The notes under the pieces are model-generated. The model was not told the origin of the DNA. It saw only the letters and a list, made by a program, of their open reading frames with translations, and searched no databases. Shown one piece after another: positions 11,476 through 22,275 of a DNA stretch of 64,000 nucleotides; within the stretch, counting starts at the first letter, position 1, and every line of letters starts with the position of its first letter. This DNA is from Muscardinus avellanarius. Its lineage: Eukaryota; Chordata; Mammalia; Rodentia; Gliridae. The stretch spans positions 78,408,476 to 78,472,475 of the forward strand of contig OY726571.1 of NCBI GenBank assembly GCA_963383645.1, read 5' to 3'. Made by a program: the position numbers and the translations under genes.

Positions 11476-11667
11476 TTTTTCTTTTGTACTGGAGATGGAA
11501 TCCAGTAGCATTCTACCTCCAAGCTATACCCATAGCCCCTCTTTTGTTTCTTTTTCATTTTGAAACAGGGTCTCGCTAAGTTGCTGAGGCTGTCCTTGAA
11601 CCTGTGATCCTCCTGTCTCAGCCTCCCCATAACTGGTATTATAGGTGTCTGCCACCAGACCCGGCAC
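11476..11667 (-). mobile_element. Type A SINE
   Basis: TTTTGTACTGGAGATGGAAT to GCCACCAGACCCGGCA, full dimer. Confidence 0.88.
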
Positions 11668-13745
11668 ATTGCTTTAACATCTTTACAACCCTTTTCCCCC
11701 CATCTACACATGGGCACACAAACTCTCATTTATGCTTCGTTTAAATCAGACATTTCTTTCTAGACATTGAAAAGTCTGGACTCTACATTGTGTCTTCATA
11801 AAGTTCTGAGCCTGGAAGCAGAGGTGGTCTTTCATATAGAACCGTAGTAAAATAGAGCTTTTTTTTGGGGTAAAACGGAGCATCCTTGCGAGTAGTATAT
11901 TTTGACGATTCGAAATCTCTTTCTCTTCTTTGGTATGTATATGTATGTGATCCGTAGACATTTTCCAGCTGTAAAAATTCTAATTTCATATCCCCAGATA
12001 CGTAGTGATCACATATAGTATGTCTGAGCATCTGCAGCTGCTGTCTATTGGTTGGAGAAAGGGCTGGGGGAGGTCGAGGAACAAAGAAAACTCAATGCCA
12101 GAGCATTTTCTTTAATTGGTGGTGTTGATGGGAACTGGACACCAGCCCTTAGGCTTCTAGGGAGCTCTAAGGTGACCGTGTGAGGTATCGCATTTGCCTT
12201 GTATTTTATTAACTCACTAAATTCTTAGATTACTCTCTACCGTTGGATATTGACAAACCATAAAATTCTTATGGAAACCTGCTCAGTGGTGTCTTACAAA
12301 GAATTATCTTGTTAATACGCCCAGCAACATTTGGAATTCAAGTTTAATTAAAAGGGAAAAGTAAATGACGATGTCAGACATTTTCCTCATTTAAGTCCAC
12401 GTCCTTTTATTGTCTCATTGCCTGTTCACTAAATTCAAAGACAGAATTGAAGCCCATTTTTTTTTTTTTTTTTTGGCAAGGTGAATTTTTTTTTTTTTAC
12501 AGAGTCTGTTGCAATACCTCATTTATTATTAGATTTTGATTTTAAGATATTTCTTAATTAGAAAGATTGAGAAGGAGTTCTGAAGTGGAGTCTGAGGGAG
12601 GTAAAAATGAAAAATCTATGTTATCGGGGATTTCAGTTCTTAGGGTCCTGTTTAAAGATAATGCTTGTTTATGGATGCTTTAAGATGCTTTCTCATAAGA
12701 GTTGCCAGATAACAGATTAGTTATCAGAGGGTGGTTTAAAAGGCCTTTTGCAATTGCCTGGGTGACAATACTACCTTATGGTACTTAGAAAGCTCCTTTG
12801 AAGTTGGCTTTTTCTATTGGAAAACTAGAGGGGAAAAAAAATAGTAAGCAGAAAGCAATACGTACACCAGAGGTTTAGTAAAAATGCTGAGGACGAAACA
12901 CACGTTATGTTAGTGATTCTTTCCAGCTTTTCATCTTTGAGCCTTTGTGGGTCACAGAAATTTTCTGAATTAAGATTCTTAATAGACTGCATACGCTGCC
13001 CTTGCAAATAATATGCAATTACGCAGTGCACACCGCCAGGCCCCTTCCCTATTCTTGTACAGATACTCTGGTACAAAGGCCCACTCTCTCCGGACTTAGC
13101 TGTTAGGAGAACTTTGGGTTGAAACAGGCCTTGTAGGGCATGTGACATTCCTGCAAAACCTTTATTATACACAACCACCCTAAAAAGAGGTGAAGGCTGG
13201 AAACTCACGGGGGCAAGTTTCGGTGTTCAGGAGTTGATGGCTGGCCTCCCTAATCCAAGCTTACCAGGCTCACAAAGGAGATTCACGGTGTGTTGCTTTG
13301 CAAAAATAATTTGGGCAGGCTCTCCCCCAACCCCAACTAGCTTTTAAGTGCTTGGGGCCCTGAAGCCCATTCACTTCAGCCTCTTCGATTATGAACACCT
13401 CGACCTTAATGATTTGGAAGTCCTAAAGGAGGGCACAGAAACACGATTCCACTAAGAGGATGCACGAGTCCATTTTAGAGTATCAGGACTTCACTGGGCT
13501 CTAGAAGTGAATCTAAGCTCTTGTAACACTGGAATGTTTACTGTCCCCTGCATCGGCAAGATGGTTGGTATTGACTATAAATGTGTATTCAAATAGAGGA
13601 AACTGTGGCGTGATCCCTCTGACTTCTGAGAGCAGCAGAAATGATTTTAGTTTTTAATGGTTTGAAAAAATATACAAGGCATTTGATAAATATACAAGGT
13701 GGTTATTTTGAGCCTTTTGGAGTTTCAGTCTTGTCTCAGATATCT
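11668..13745. other. Two-kilobase SINE-free non-coding block
   Basis: Contains two T-runs near 12460-12500 but no recognisable mobile element or exon. The longest frame (12825-13208, minus, 127 residues) has no recognisable domain, lacks splice-signal support and is treated as chance. Confidence 0.4.
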
Positions 13746-13965
13746 TTCTTTTTTCTTTTCTGTGGTACTAGGGATTGAACCCAGGGGCATTCTGTCTCTA
13801 AACCACCAGACTGATTTTTATTGTTTTATTTGGAAACAAGGTCTCATTAAGTTGCCTAGTTGCAAAGGGCCTCACTAATTTGCTGAGGCTGGTGATGAAC
13901 CTGTGAGCCTCCGGTCTCGGCCTCCCAAGTACTGGGATTAGAGGGGTACACTACCATGCCCGGCT
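13746..13965 (-). mobile_element. Older dimeric SINE
   Basis: GTGGTACTAGGGATTGAACC to ACCATGCCCGGCTT. A short internal duplication of AGTTGC lies near 13850-13863. Confidence 0.85.
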
Positions 13966-14021
13966 TGCCCCAGACTTAGCAGCTGTGTACATGGTGCAGT
14001 TTGTATCCCTTTTTAGATATA

Positions 14022-14456
14022 TCTTTTTTTTTTTTTTTTTTGTACTGGGGATGAAATCTCAGAGCTATAGCCCAGCCCTATTTTTTGTTCTTTAATTTGT
14101 TTTTGTTTTGTTTTGTTTTGTTTTGGTGGTACTGGGGTTCCTGGAAGCCCTTCTACCTCCGGGATATACTCCCACGGGCTGTACTCCCTGACCTATTTTT
14201 TTACTTTTTATGTGGAAAAAGGGTCTCTTAAGCCAGCATGGCTGGCTCTGAACCAGCATGATCCTCCTGTCTCTGCCTCCCAAGCGCGGGGATTACAAGC
14301 ATGCACCACTACGCCCAGCTTGTTCTTTAATTTGAAACAGGGCCTCACTGAGTTACAAAGGGCCTCACTAAGTAACTGAGGCCATCCGAGAACTGTGATC
14401 CTCCTGTCTCAGCCTCCCAAATGCTGTGATTACAAGCATGTGCCACCACTCCCGGC
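14022..14456 (-). mobile_element. Type A SINE split by a type B SINE
   Basis: Outer type A copy (14022-14099 and 14320-14456). The word TTGTTCTTTAATTTG occurs just before and just after the inserted copy, so the target-site duplication lies in the type A linker. Confidence 0.92.
14125..14319 (-). mobile_element. Type B SINE nested in type A, (GTTTT)n tail
   Basis: GGTGGTACTGGGGTTCCTGG to CCACTACGCCCAGC. Its tail is an ordered GTTTT repeat (14099-14124). A duplicated segment within the right half (a GGGATATACTCCCA / GGCTGTACTCCCTG doublet, 14160-14192) makes it slightly longer than its siblings. Confidence 0.92.
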
Positions 14457-14538
14457 TAGTTATATCTTTCAAAACAATGTTACTGTCGTTATTATAAGCA
14501 CACTGAGTCTCTTAATGTAGTTTAAACACTTTGGTGGT

Positions 14539-14724
14539 AGCCAGGCGTGGTGTTGCACGCTTATAATCTCAGCACTTTTAGGCTGTCACACAGGTTTGAA
14601 GCCAGCCTCAGCTACTTAGTGAGCCTCTCAGTAACTTAGTGAGACTCTGTTTCCAAATAAAGTATAAAATAGGTCTGGGAGTATAGCCTGGAGGTAGAAA
14701 AGCCCCTGAGTTCCATCCCCAGTA

Positions 14725-14776
<52 letters not shown>
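14539..14776 (+). mobile_element. Transitional SINE with (CA)n tail
   Basis: Has the type B-like TTTCCAAATAAAGTATAAAA and GGTCTGGGAGTATAGCCTGG but keeps the type A-like GAGTTCCATCCCC and an undeleted left half. The terminal ACCAC passes into (CA)n at 14727-14776. Confidence 0.88.
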
Positions 14777-14778
<2 letters not shown>

Positions 14779-15286
14779 GACACTTTGGTTGTTTCAAGCC
14801 ATGTTGATATAACCTGTCTCTAACTCAGAATCCCTTCATGAGAAGATAGAAACAGCCATTAGAAATGGTTCTAATAGGATTTAACCTATAGCGTTCTGAT
14901 TCTCCCATCCCTTCAACTTTTATCAGGTATCTAATTGCTCACCAGATGATTTATTTTAGAAACGGCCTACTTTTTTTTTCTTTTTTCTTTTAATGCCTGT
15001 GGGCAAATGTAAATCTACAGCTGAATTAGCAAACTAGGGATCTCTGTAGAAGTTAATAACCACAACAGGGAATCAAGTAACTTTGATTTTCCTCCTTTTC
15101 TAGATTGGCTGTGCATGTCAAATGGTGGAAACGGGATTGGGAGATGGGGGGCTCCCAGGGACATGATTAACCTCAGATTGTTTTATTAATATAAAAGGAA
15201 TGTGTGGGGTATTTTTTGTAGAAACAGAAAAGAAAATCCATTATTCTTCCACTCAGAGATAATTATGTGAATATTTTGATACCGTT
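14777..15286. other. Non-coding sequence
   Basis: No repeat, exon or RNA gene recognised. Confidence 0.4.
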
Positions 15287-15312
15287 TACTTCAGTGGTTT
15301 TTTTTTTTTTAT

Positions 15313-15491
15313 GTGGTACTGGGGTTTCTGGAAGCCCTTCTACCTCTGGGCTACACTCCCAGACCTATTTTTATGCTTTTTATTTGGGAACAGGGTCTCT
15401 TAAGCCAGCGCGGCTGGCTTCGAACCTGTGCGATCTTCCTGTCTCCACCTCCCAAACGTGGGGATTACAAGCGTGCGCCCCCACGCCCGGC
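15313..15491 (-). mobile_element. Type B SINE, first of a tandem pair
   Basis: Type B with a short T tail (15298-15310). Flanked by TACTTCAGT at 15287-15295 and 15492-15500. Confidence 0.93.
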
Positions 15492-15526
15492 TACTTCAGT
15501 CTTTTTTTTTTTTTTTTTTTTTTTTT

Positions 15527-15708
15527 GGTGGTACTGGGGTTCCTGGAAGCCCTTCTACCTCGGGGCTACACTCCCAGACCTATTTTTACATTTTCATTTT
15601 GGAAACAGGGTCTCCTAAACCAGCGCGCGGCTGGCTTAGAACCTGCGCGATCCTCCTGTCTCCGCCTCCCAAGCGCGGGGATTACAAGCGTGTGCCACCA
15701 CGCCCGGC
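15527..15708 (-). mobile_element. Type B SINE, second of a tandem pair
   Basis: Type B with a T tail of about 24 nt (15502-15526). Flanked by TACTTCAGT at 15492-15500 and 15709-15717, sharing the middle copy with its neighbour. Confidence 0.93.
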
Positions 15709-15752
15709 TACTTCAGTCTTTTATTGGGATATATTTATACATGAGTACATAT

Positions 15753-15943
15753 GGTGGGTCTGGTTGCATGCAACTGTAATCCCAGTACTTGGGCAGCTGA
15801 AACAGGAGGATCATAGGTTCGAGTCCAGCTTCAGCAATTTAGTGAGATCCTACTTCAAAATAAAAAACATAAAAAGGGCTGGAGTGCAGCTCAGTGGTAG
15901 AATGTCCTTGGGTTCAATCTCTAGTACTACACACACATGAAAA

Positions 15944-15981
<38 letters not shown>

Positions 15982-15985
15982 CACA
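15753..15985 (+). mobile_element. Older dimeric SINE with CA-rich tail
   Basis: TTGCATGCAACTGTAATCCC through GGTTCAATCTCTAGTACTAC, then two CA tracts (main run 15947-15981). The left-half B box reads GGTTCGAGTCC, a near-consensus Pol III box. Confidence 0.85.
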
Positions 15986-16014
15986 CATATTTTATTTTAT
16001 TTTATGTGGATCAT

Positions 16015-16510
16015 ATTGAAAATGGCATGTATTCAGACTGTGCTTGGTGCCCACTCCCCCCACTTCTTCTCCCTCCCAACATTGAGTGTCCAGGTTAACC
16101 ATGCAACATTCACACTTACACACATATCCTAATGTAGTTCTTCTGTTAATCACCCTCAGCCTTCTTCATCTCCTACCCTTCCCTTTCACCTTTGCTGAGG
16201 TTTCCCCTCCATTATCTGGGGTCCCTCTGGAATCCCTAATACTCCTTAGCTTGAGCATATTAGAGAACACATATGTCCCTTCTCTTTCTGTGCTTGGCTA
16301 ATCTCACTTAACATAATGTTCTCCAGGTCTTTCCATCTTCTTGCAAATGACACGATTTTGTTCTTCTTTATAGCTGAGTAGAATTCCACTGTGTGTATTT
16401 CCCATCATTTTGCAAACCATTCATCTGTTGATGGGGACCTGGGTTGGTTACATATTTTGGCTATTGCGAATTGTGTCGCTTTGGACATGGGTATGCATGT
16501 GTTACACCGT
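16015..16510 (+). mobile_element. L1 LINE 3'-end fragment
   Basis: GCTAATCTCACTTAACATAATG, then TAGCTGAGTAGAATTCCACT, CATTCATCTGTTGATGGGGA and TTTTGGCTATTGCGAATTG occur in the order of the mammalian L1 3' UTR. No open reading frame remains. Confidence 0.8.
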
Positions 16511-16859
16511 AAGTGAAGTCGCGGTTCCAGCCTGGTGCCCCCAGGGCCTCGCGCAGCCATGATAAACACATATTTCTGAGTTAAAGGCTAATAAAATTAG
16601 CATTTACCTGCACATATTATATCCGTCCAATTCAGATTTATCTCCCTGTCAAACCACCTCAGTTTCCTATGTAATTTTCCCCTTTTTCTGTTAAAATTGG
16701 CCTCTCAAAAAAGTTGTCTTGATTATTATAGACACATTAAATCTCTCGGTATCTTTGATGGTACCCTGGCTTTTTGTGGTTTTCATCTTCTTGCCTTGTA
16801 ATTTCACTATCTGCTTGTGTCCCCCACTAATAGATGTTCTATCATTTCGCATCTTTTAA

Positions 16860-17930
16860 AACTTGAAATAAGTGGAAGTATATGGTGTTTCCTTTAGAGC
16901 CTTATCTATGAACATGGTATGTTTTATGACCCAGGCAGCTTTGCTACCCTTTTCACTTCTGTATAGAATTCCTTTGTAGAAATGTCTCAGTGGATCCGTT
17001 TCTCATCAGCAGGTCTCAGCAGTAGGGCGGCTCTCGCCAGTGCTCACCCATGTCTCCGGGGTCCATGTTGGTGTCCTCCCCAACTTCCAAGTGTTGTTGT
17101 CTGCACCTCTGCCAGAGATACTCCTCACCCTATACAGAAAGCTGAGCTGCAGGTGCCTCTGTTAGAGTGCAGGAGCAGCTCTCACCAGGGCTCTGGGAAG
17201 ACACGGTGAACCCCTCAGCCATCTCAGATCATCCCCACGGGGCCCATAGCATGACACTCACTCCCCTCGCCTGCAGAGCGACCAGCTTCATAGTGGATCC
17301 CTTGTCTGCCTTTCCTTCCCTGGGGACTTCCTACACTTCTGCCGCTTTTCCTTTTTATCTGTTTCCTTCTAAACAGACTTAATTTTAACCCAGGGTCTGC
17401 TTCTGAGAGAGACTAAGCTAGGTCAGGTTGTGTGTGGGTTTGTATTTGCAGATGATGGTGCGGTGAGCATCCTTGCATCCCGGCACACAGAGCGTGTGTG
17501 CTCTGGGTTACACTCCCAAGTGGCAGGACTGGGTTACACAGTTGCCTGTATTCGACTTCATTAGGTGGTACTAGCTTAGTTTTCCAGTGTCTGTGGAACA
17601 TATGCTCATGAATCGTGAATCAGTGTTCTTATTACTTAATATTCCTGCTGACTTACCATTTGCATCATGGTAAGCACAAAGTGATTCCACATAGTTTTAA
17701 TTTGCAGTCCTGAATATTTACTGTACTTGTATAGCTTTGCGTATATTATTTGACATATTTATTTTTCTTCTGTAAAGCATGTATTTGCATCTTTTGCTAC
17801 TTCTGTTGGCCTGTAATTTTTGTTTTTTTCAGAAACTATATATGCTAGATACTAGTATTTTTTTATGCCCTATAGATATTCTTCCCAGTTTGTGACTTGT
17901 TATTTGACTTCATGGACACTTCTACTGGAC
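16860..17930 (+). mobile_element. Ancient L1/HAL1-type 3' fragments
   Basis: 16880-17010 has CTTCTGTATAGAATTCCTTT in L1 3'-UTR context. 17500-17900 has GGGTTACACTCCCAAGTGGC, AGTTTTAATTTGCAGTCCTG and CTTCCCAGTTTGTGACTTGT in the expected order for old L1-derived sequence. The GC-richer stretch between (17010-17400) was not recognised. Short open frames here are chance. Confidence 0.55.
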
Positions 17931-17932
17931 AA

Positions 17933-17933
<1 letters not shown>

Positions 17934-17980
<47 letters not shown>

Positions 17981-18033
17981 TATGTATGAGAGAGAGAGAG
18001 AGAGAGAGAGATAGATAGATAGATAGATAGATA
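17934..18033. repeat. Compound (TG)n-(GA)n-(GATA)n microsatellite
   Basis: About 22 TG units, a spacer, about 11 GA units and 5-6 GATA units follow one another. Confidence 0.95.
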
Positions 18034-18039
18034 TGGGGA

Positions 18040-18157
18040 AAGATCTTGCTATGTTTTCTGAGCTGGTACCAAACTTGTGGGTTCAAGTTAACTTCCTGTC
18101 TCAGCCTTCTGAGTATGAGTATCTGGGACTCCAGGTGCATGCCATAGTGCCTGTCTC
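18040..18157 (-). mobile_element. Old 7SL-derived monomer (B1/FAM-like)
   Basis: GATCTTGCTATGTTTTCTGA, then GGTTCAAGTTAACTTCCTGT and ATCTGGGACTCCAGGTGCAT match the reverse complement of an Alu/B1-like monomer more closely than the local dimeric SINE. The ID half is absent. Confidence 0.6.
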
Positions 18158-18194
18158 TATAATAAATAGCTTTTAAAAATTTATATTGGGGATT

Positions 18195-18393
18195 AGCCGG
18201 GTGTGGTGGCGCATGCTTGCAATCCCAGCATTTGAGAGGCTGAGACCAGAGGATCACTTTTCGTGGACAGCGTCAGCTACTTAGTGAGGCTCTCTGCAAC
18301 TCAGTGAGACCCTGTCTCAAAATAAAGAATAAAAATAGGCCTGGGGTATAACTCAGAGGTAGAGTGCCCCTGGGTTCCATCCCCAGACCTGCA
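18195..18393 (+). mobile_element. Type A SINE
   Basis: TTAGCCGGGTGTGGTGGCGC to GGGTTCCATCCCCAGACC, full dimer. Confidence 0.9.
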
Positions 18394-18397
18394 CATT

Positions 18398-18575
18398 CTA
18401 TACTCCCAGCTCTACCCTTAGCCCTTTTAAATTTTTATATTGAAATAAAAGTTCATGCCGGGTTGCTGGCAAGTCTTGCTATGTGCTGAGGCTGACCTTG
18501 AACTTGCTATCCAGTTCTCCTATCTCAGCTCCCAAGTACTGGAACCACAGGCATGGGCCAGTGGGCCTACCTAGC
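18398..18575 (-). mobile_element. Diverged dimeric SINE
   Basis: CCCAGCTCTACCCTTAGCCC through AACCACAGGCATGGGCCAG. Opposite orientation to the SINE directly before it. Confidence 0.65.
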
Positions 18576-18589
18576 AAACATTGAAGTAG

Positions 18590-18927
18590 GTGGCCAGCGT
18601 GGTGGCACACACCTGCTATCCCCGTACCTGGGAGCCTGAGACAGGATCTCAGATTCTAGACAGGCCTCAGTAACTTGGCAACACTCTCAGCAACCTAATA
18701 AAAGAGGCCAAACAAAAAATGCTGAGAGAGGCGGGTGTGGTGGCACAAGCTTGTAATTCCAGCATTTGGGAGGCTGAGACTGGAGGATCTCAGCTGGAGG
18801 ATAGCCTCAGCCACTTAGACCCTTCTCAACTCAGTGAGACCCTGTTTCAAAATAAAAAATAAAGAAAAATAGAGCTGGGGGTATAGCTTGGGCATAAAAT
18901 GCCTCTGGGTTTCATCCTGAGTATCAC

Positions 18928-18969
<42 letters not shown>

Positions 18970-19021
18970 TGAGAGCGTAGCTCAGGGGTAGAATGCCCCT
19001 AGATTCAATCCTCAGTACCCA
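18590..19021 (+). mobile_element. Older SINE split by a younger SINE
   Basis: Left half 18590-18729 (CCAGCGTGGTGGCACACACC) and right half 18967-19021 (GTAGCTCAGGGGTAGAATGC) belong to one copy. The word GCTGAGAG occurs on both sides of the insert, consistent with a target-site duplication. Confidence 0.85.
18730..18966 (+). mobile_element. Type A SINE nested in an older SINE, ~38-nt A tail
   Basis: GCGGGTGTGGTGGCACAAGC to CATCCTGAGTATCACC, then an almost pure A run (18929-18966). The long uninterrupted tail suggests a fairly recent insertion. Confidence 0.92.
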
Positions 19022-19464
19022 ATTAATTCAGATGAGAACATTCATTCTTTCACAGTGATATATGATTGTACAACATTACTTGTTTTCTTTATTTGCCATT
19101 TCAGGTGCTCTCCGTGCTTCATGCGCAGACGCGAGATGTCAGGACATTAAAGCATTAAGAGTTTAATTGGGTTTTTATTGCTTGGAGAAGTGGGGGACGC
19201 CTTCCTCTGCCGGAACTGCAGGATGAGTTGTAGATATGTAGAACAGAGTGTTCCTGAAAAGATGAATTTGGGCGTCCCTTCTCCAGCGGGGAGCAGGGTG
19301 GTGTGCGTTTGTAATACTGAGCGGCCCCGTTTGTTAATAAGGCGGTTCTTGGAATGCCACGTAAGTGGACAGATATGTTAGAAAGTCCCCAATATTGAAC
19401 ATGACACCTTTCTCGGAAGATGAAATGGGACCAGTGATGGACGATCTGCTGAGATACTCGAGCA
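19022..19464. other. Non-coding sequence
   Basis: No repeat or exon recognised. Open frames on both strands across 19178-19600 end inside the following SINE. Confidence 0.4.
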
Positions 19465-19662
19465 GCCGGGTGAGGCGGCGCATGCCTGTAATCCCAGGAT
19501 TTGGGAGATTGAGATGGGGGATCCTGGGTTGGAGGCCAGGCTCAGCAACCTGGTGAGACCCTGTTTCCAAACAACAAAAGAAAGGGCTGAAACCACAGAC
19601 CCTGTAGTTCAGAGGTAGAATGTCCCTGGGTTCAATCCCCAGTATTAAAAAAAAAAAAAAAG
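19465..19662 (+). mobile_element. Older dimeric SINE
   Basis: AGCCGGGTGAGGCGGCGCAT to GGTTCAATCCCCAGTATT plus an A tail. The linker contains an extra CCACAGACCCTGTAG segment. Confidence 0.85.
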
Positions 19663-20130
19663 ATGTTAGAGGATCTCGGTGGGGGCAACTGAGGCCCCTG
19701 AGACTTTGGCTGCAGGTGGAGAGCCCCGTGCAAGAGACCGAGCCCCGCTTACTTCATTCTCGGGGGCGGGGGGGGGTTGCGGCTCAGCGTCTCATTAACT
19801 TTCCTATGGGTTCCACAGAATTCACTTTTTATTTTTTGTTTTTAAACATAGAATTAAATTACACGAGACCACTTTATCAGTCACCCTCAGTCTGGCTTTC
19901 AACAGCTCAGTGTAGAAGGAATGTTCACGGTGTTTATAGAATTGAGATTGCACGAGGTCGCTGAAATGGTGTTGACTTTCCTGCCAGCGATTTCAGGGCC
20001 ACCTCTGTACTGCTTGAGCTGCTTTGTTTGGGAATGTGCGATACCGTAAGCACACAGCTCTTTGGCCTTTACTTCCTGAGGCTGCATTGTACTCTGTGTG
20101 TTGATGGTGTAGCATATCATAGTGCCTGTG

Positions 20131-20131
<1 letters not shown>

Positions 20132-20182
<51 letters not shown>

Positions 20183-20233
20183 ACTGGAGATTGAACCTAG
20201 GGTCATTCTACCTCTGAGTTATATCTCCAGCCT
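20132..20233 (-). mobile_element. (TG)n plus SINE right-half fragment
   Basis: A (TG)n run (20132-20179) is the grown tail of an inverted right half, TTTACTGGAGATTGAACCTA to TATATCTCCAGCC (20180-20233). The rest of this copy was displaced by the next insertion. Confidence 0.85.
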
Positions 20234-20256
20234 TTTTTTTTTTTTTTTTTTTTTTT

Positions 20257-20442
20257 GGTGGTACTGCGGATGGAGCCCAGGGGCCTTCTATCTCCGGGCT
20301 ACACTCCCAGACCTATTTTTTTTTAAATTTTGTTTGGAAACAGGGTCTCTTAAGTCAGCTGAGGCTGGCTTCGAACCTGCGCGATCCTCCTGTCTTGTCC
20401 TTCCAAGCGTGGGGATCACAAGCGTGCGCCACTACGCCTGGC
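20257..20442 (-). mobile_element. Type B-like SINE, transitional
   Basis: T tail 20234-20256. GGTGGTACTGCGGATGGAGC keeps a type A-like right-half start, while CTTAAGTCAGCTGAGGCTGG is a type B-like left half. TCTCCAGCC lies on both sides (about 20224-20232 and 20445-20453). Confidence 0.88.
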
Positions 20443-20474
20443 TTTCTCCAGCCTTTCTAAAATTTTTTTTTTGC

Positions 20475-20928
20475 GCTGGGTATGGTGGCGCATGCTTGAA
20501 ATCCCAGTACTTGAGAGGCGGACACAGGAGGATTGTAGGTTTGCAGCCAGCCTCAGCTACTTAAGTGAGGCCTTCCATGACTTAGTGAGACCCTGTTTTA
20601 AAATAAGAAATAAATGCCGGGCGTGGTGGCACACGCTTGTAATCCCTGTGCTTGGGAGGCAGAGACAGGAGGATCGCACAGGTTCGAAGCCAGCCGCGCA
20701 CTGGCTTAGGAGACCCTGTTTCCCAAATAAAAAAATGTAAAATTAGGTCTGGGAGTGTAGCCCGGAGGTAGAAGGGCTTCCAGGAACCCCAGTACCACCA
20801 AAAAAAACAAAAAACAAAAAACAAAAAACAAAAAACAAAAACAAAAAAACAAACAATAAAATAAGAAATAAAAAATAGGGCTGAAGGTATAGCTTGGAGG
20901 TAGAATGGCCCTGGGTTCAATCCCCAGT

Positions 20929-20930
<2 letters not shown>
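20475..20930 (+). mobile_element. Type A SINE split by a type B SINE
   Basis: Left half 20475-20614, right half 20873-20930. The linker word AAATAAGAAATAAA occurs on both sides of the insert, marking a 14-bp target-site duplication. A (CA)n tail of 24 units (20928-20976) follows. Confidence 0.93.
20616..20800 (+). mobile_element. Type B SINE nested in type A, (AAAAAC)n tail
   Basis: GCCGGGCGTGGTGGCACACG, GGTTCGAAGCCAGCCGCGCA and GAAGGGCTTCCAGGAACCCC. The tail is an ordered CAAAAAA-type repeat (20801-20853). Confidence 0.95.
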
Positions 20931-20978
<48 letters not shown>

Positions 20979-21018
20979 CATGTGCCACCATGCCCAGCTA
21001 TACCTGTGATTTAAAAAA

Positions 21019-21232
21019 ATTTTTTTTTTTTTTGCTGTGCTGGGGATTGAACCCAGGGACATTCTACCTCCAAGTTACACCTGAGCCTGATATTTTTATT
21101 CTTTCTTTTGAAACAAGGTCTCATTAAAATTGCAGAGGGCCTCACTAAGTAGCTGAGGCTGACCATGAACCGCAATCCTCCTGTCTCAGCCTCCCAAGTA
21201 CTGGGATTACAAGCGTGCCACTATGCCTGGCT
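21019..21232 (-). mobile_element. Type A SINE inserted in an older SINE end
   Basis: GCTGTGCTGGGGATTGAACC to GCCACTATGCCTGGCT. TACCTGTGATTT occurs at 21000-21011 and 21235-21246. The fragment GGCATGTGCCACCATGCCCA just upstream (20977-20999) is the end of another SINE. Confidence 0.88.
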
Positions 21233-21720
21233 CTACCTGTGATTTTTAATAATGGAATTAGAATATGTGAGACTTCAAGTGGGTGGTAGATTTTACCCAG
21301 GTGCCTCACCATAGGTTAAAAAAATATAAAAATGGAATACATGGAGAAGGGTACACATTTCAGTCACCCCAGCTAGGAAATTTTGATAGATCATGTAAAA
21401 TAGAGATTCTCCATCAAAATGTTATCTCTAGGTTTTCAAGCATGAGAATCTCGGGCATTTTAGGAGATTGGCTGTTTCTCTGCCGAGGCATCTGTAGAAA
21501 GTGGTGGACAGAGGGTTGTGGATCGCAATTCCATGTTCAGGGTACAGTGTCCACTCTCATTGTACCCTGGAGGTCAGGCCTCAGGCCTGTCTTGGTGTAG
21601 CTAGCCCCTGTCAGAGTTTGCATTTAGGAAAGATAAAATGCTTAAAAGGGTGAACATGGTAAGTTTCATGTTTGGTATATTTTGCTACAATTTTAAAAAA
21701 TGCAAATAAAAACAAAAGAG
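21233..21720. other. Non-coding sequence
   Basis: No repeat, RNA or exon recognised. Confidence 0.4.
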
Positions 21721-21721
21721 G

Positions 21722-21910
21722 TAGCTGGAAGAGGCCTGTAATCCCAGTACTTAGGAGGCTGAGACAGGAGGATCACAGGTTGGAGGTCAGCCTCAGCAAG
21801 TAGTGAGACTGTCAGCAACCTAGCAAGCGCCTGTTTGAGATTAAAAAAATAAAAAACAGCTGCGGGGATAGCTCAGAAGCAGAAAGTCCCTGGGTTCTAG
21901 TCTCAGTACC
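21722..21910 (+). mobile_element. Older dimeric SINE, 5' end damaged
   Basis: GTAGCTGGAAGAGGCCTGTA to GGTTCTAGTCTCAGTACC. An A-rich tail continues to about 21950. Confidence 0.82.
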
Positions 21911-22275
21911 AAAACAAATAAACAGACAAAAAAAAAAAAAAAAACCCAAAAGAGTTGGGCTGTGGATTCAGATTACTTTTCCTGATTCTCTGGAGAAAGG
22001 GAATATAGGCATGGGTGAGCGCCGACATTCAGTGACTTTGCTAGGGGCGTGGCCAGTTATGAAGTTCAGGTATCTCTTCCGAAGCAGGGACCAAATTATG
22101 AAAATAAAAAATTGGCCTGCCTACTGCTGCCGCCTAACACGCTTCTTATTTCTGCCGTGTTGGTTGAGGATGTCATTCTGAGCTCTCTGGCAGTGCTACC
22201 TGGAAACCTCTCTGTTCTCCCGATGGGTACTCAAGGGCCTCATGCTTTCTTGTAAGAACCACAAAGACTTTGTTG

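Noticed and set aside
12825..13208. 127-residue minus-strand frame
   Set aside because: No recognisable family or start context; consistent with a chance frame.
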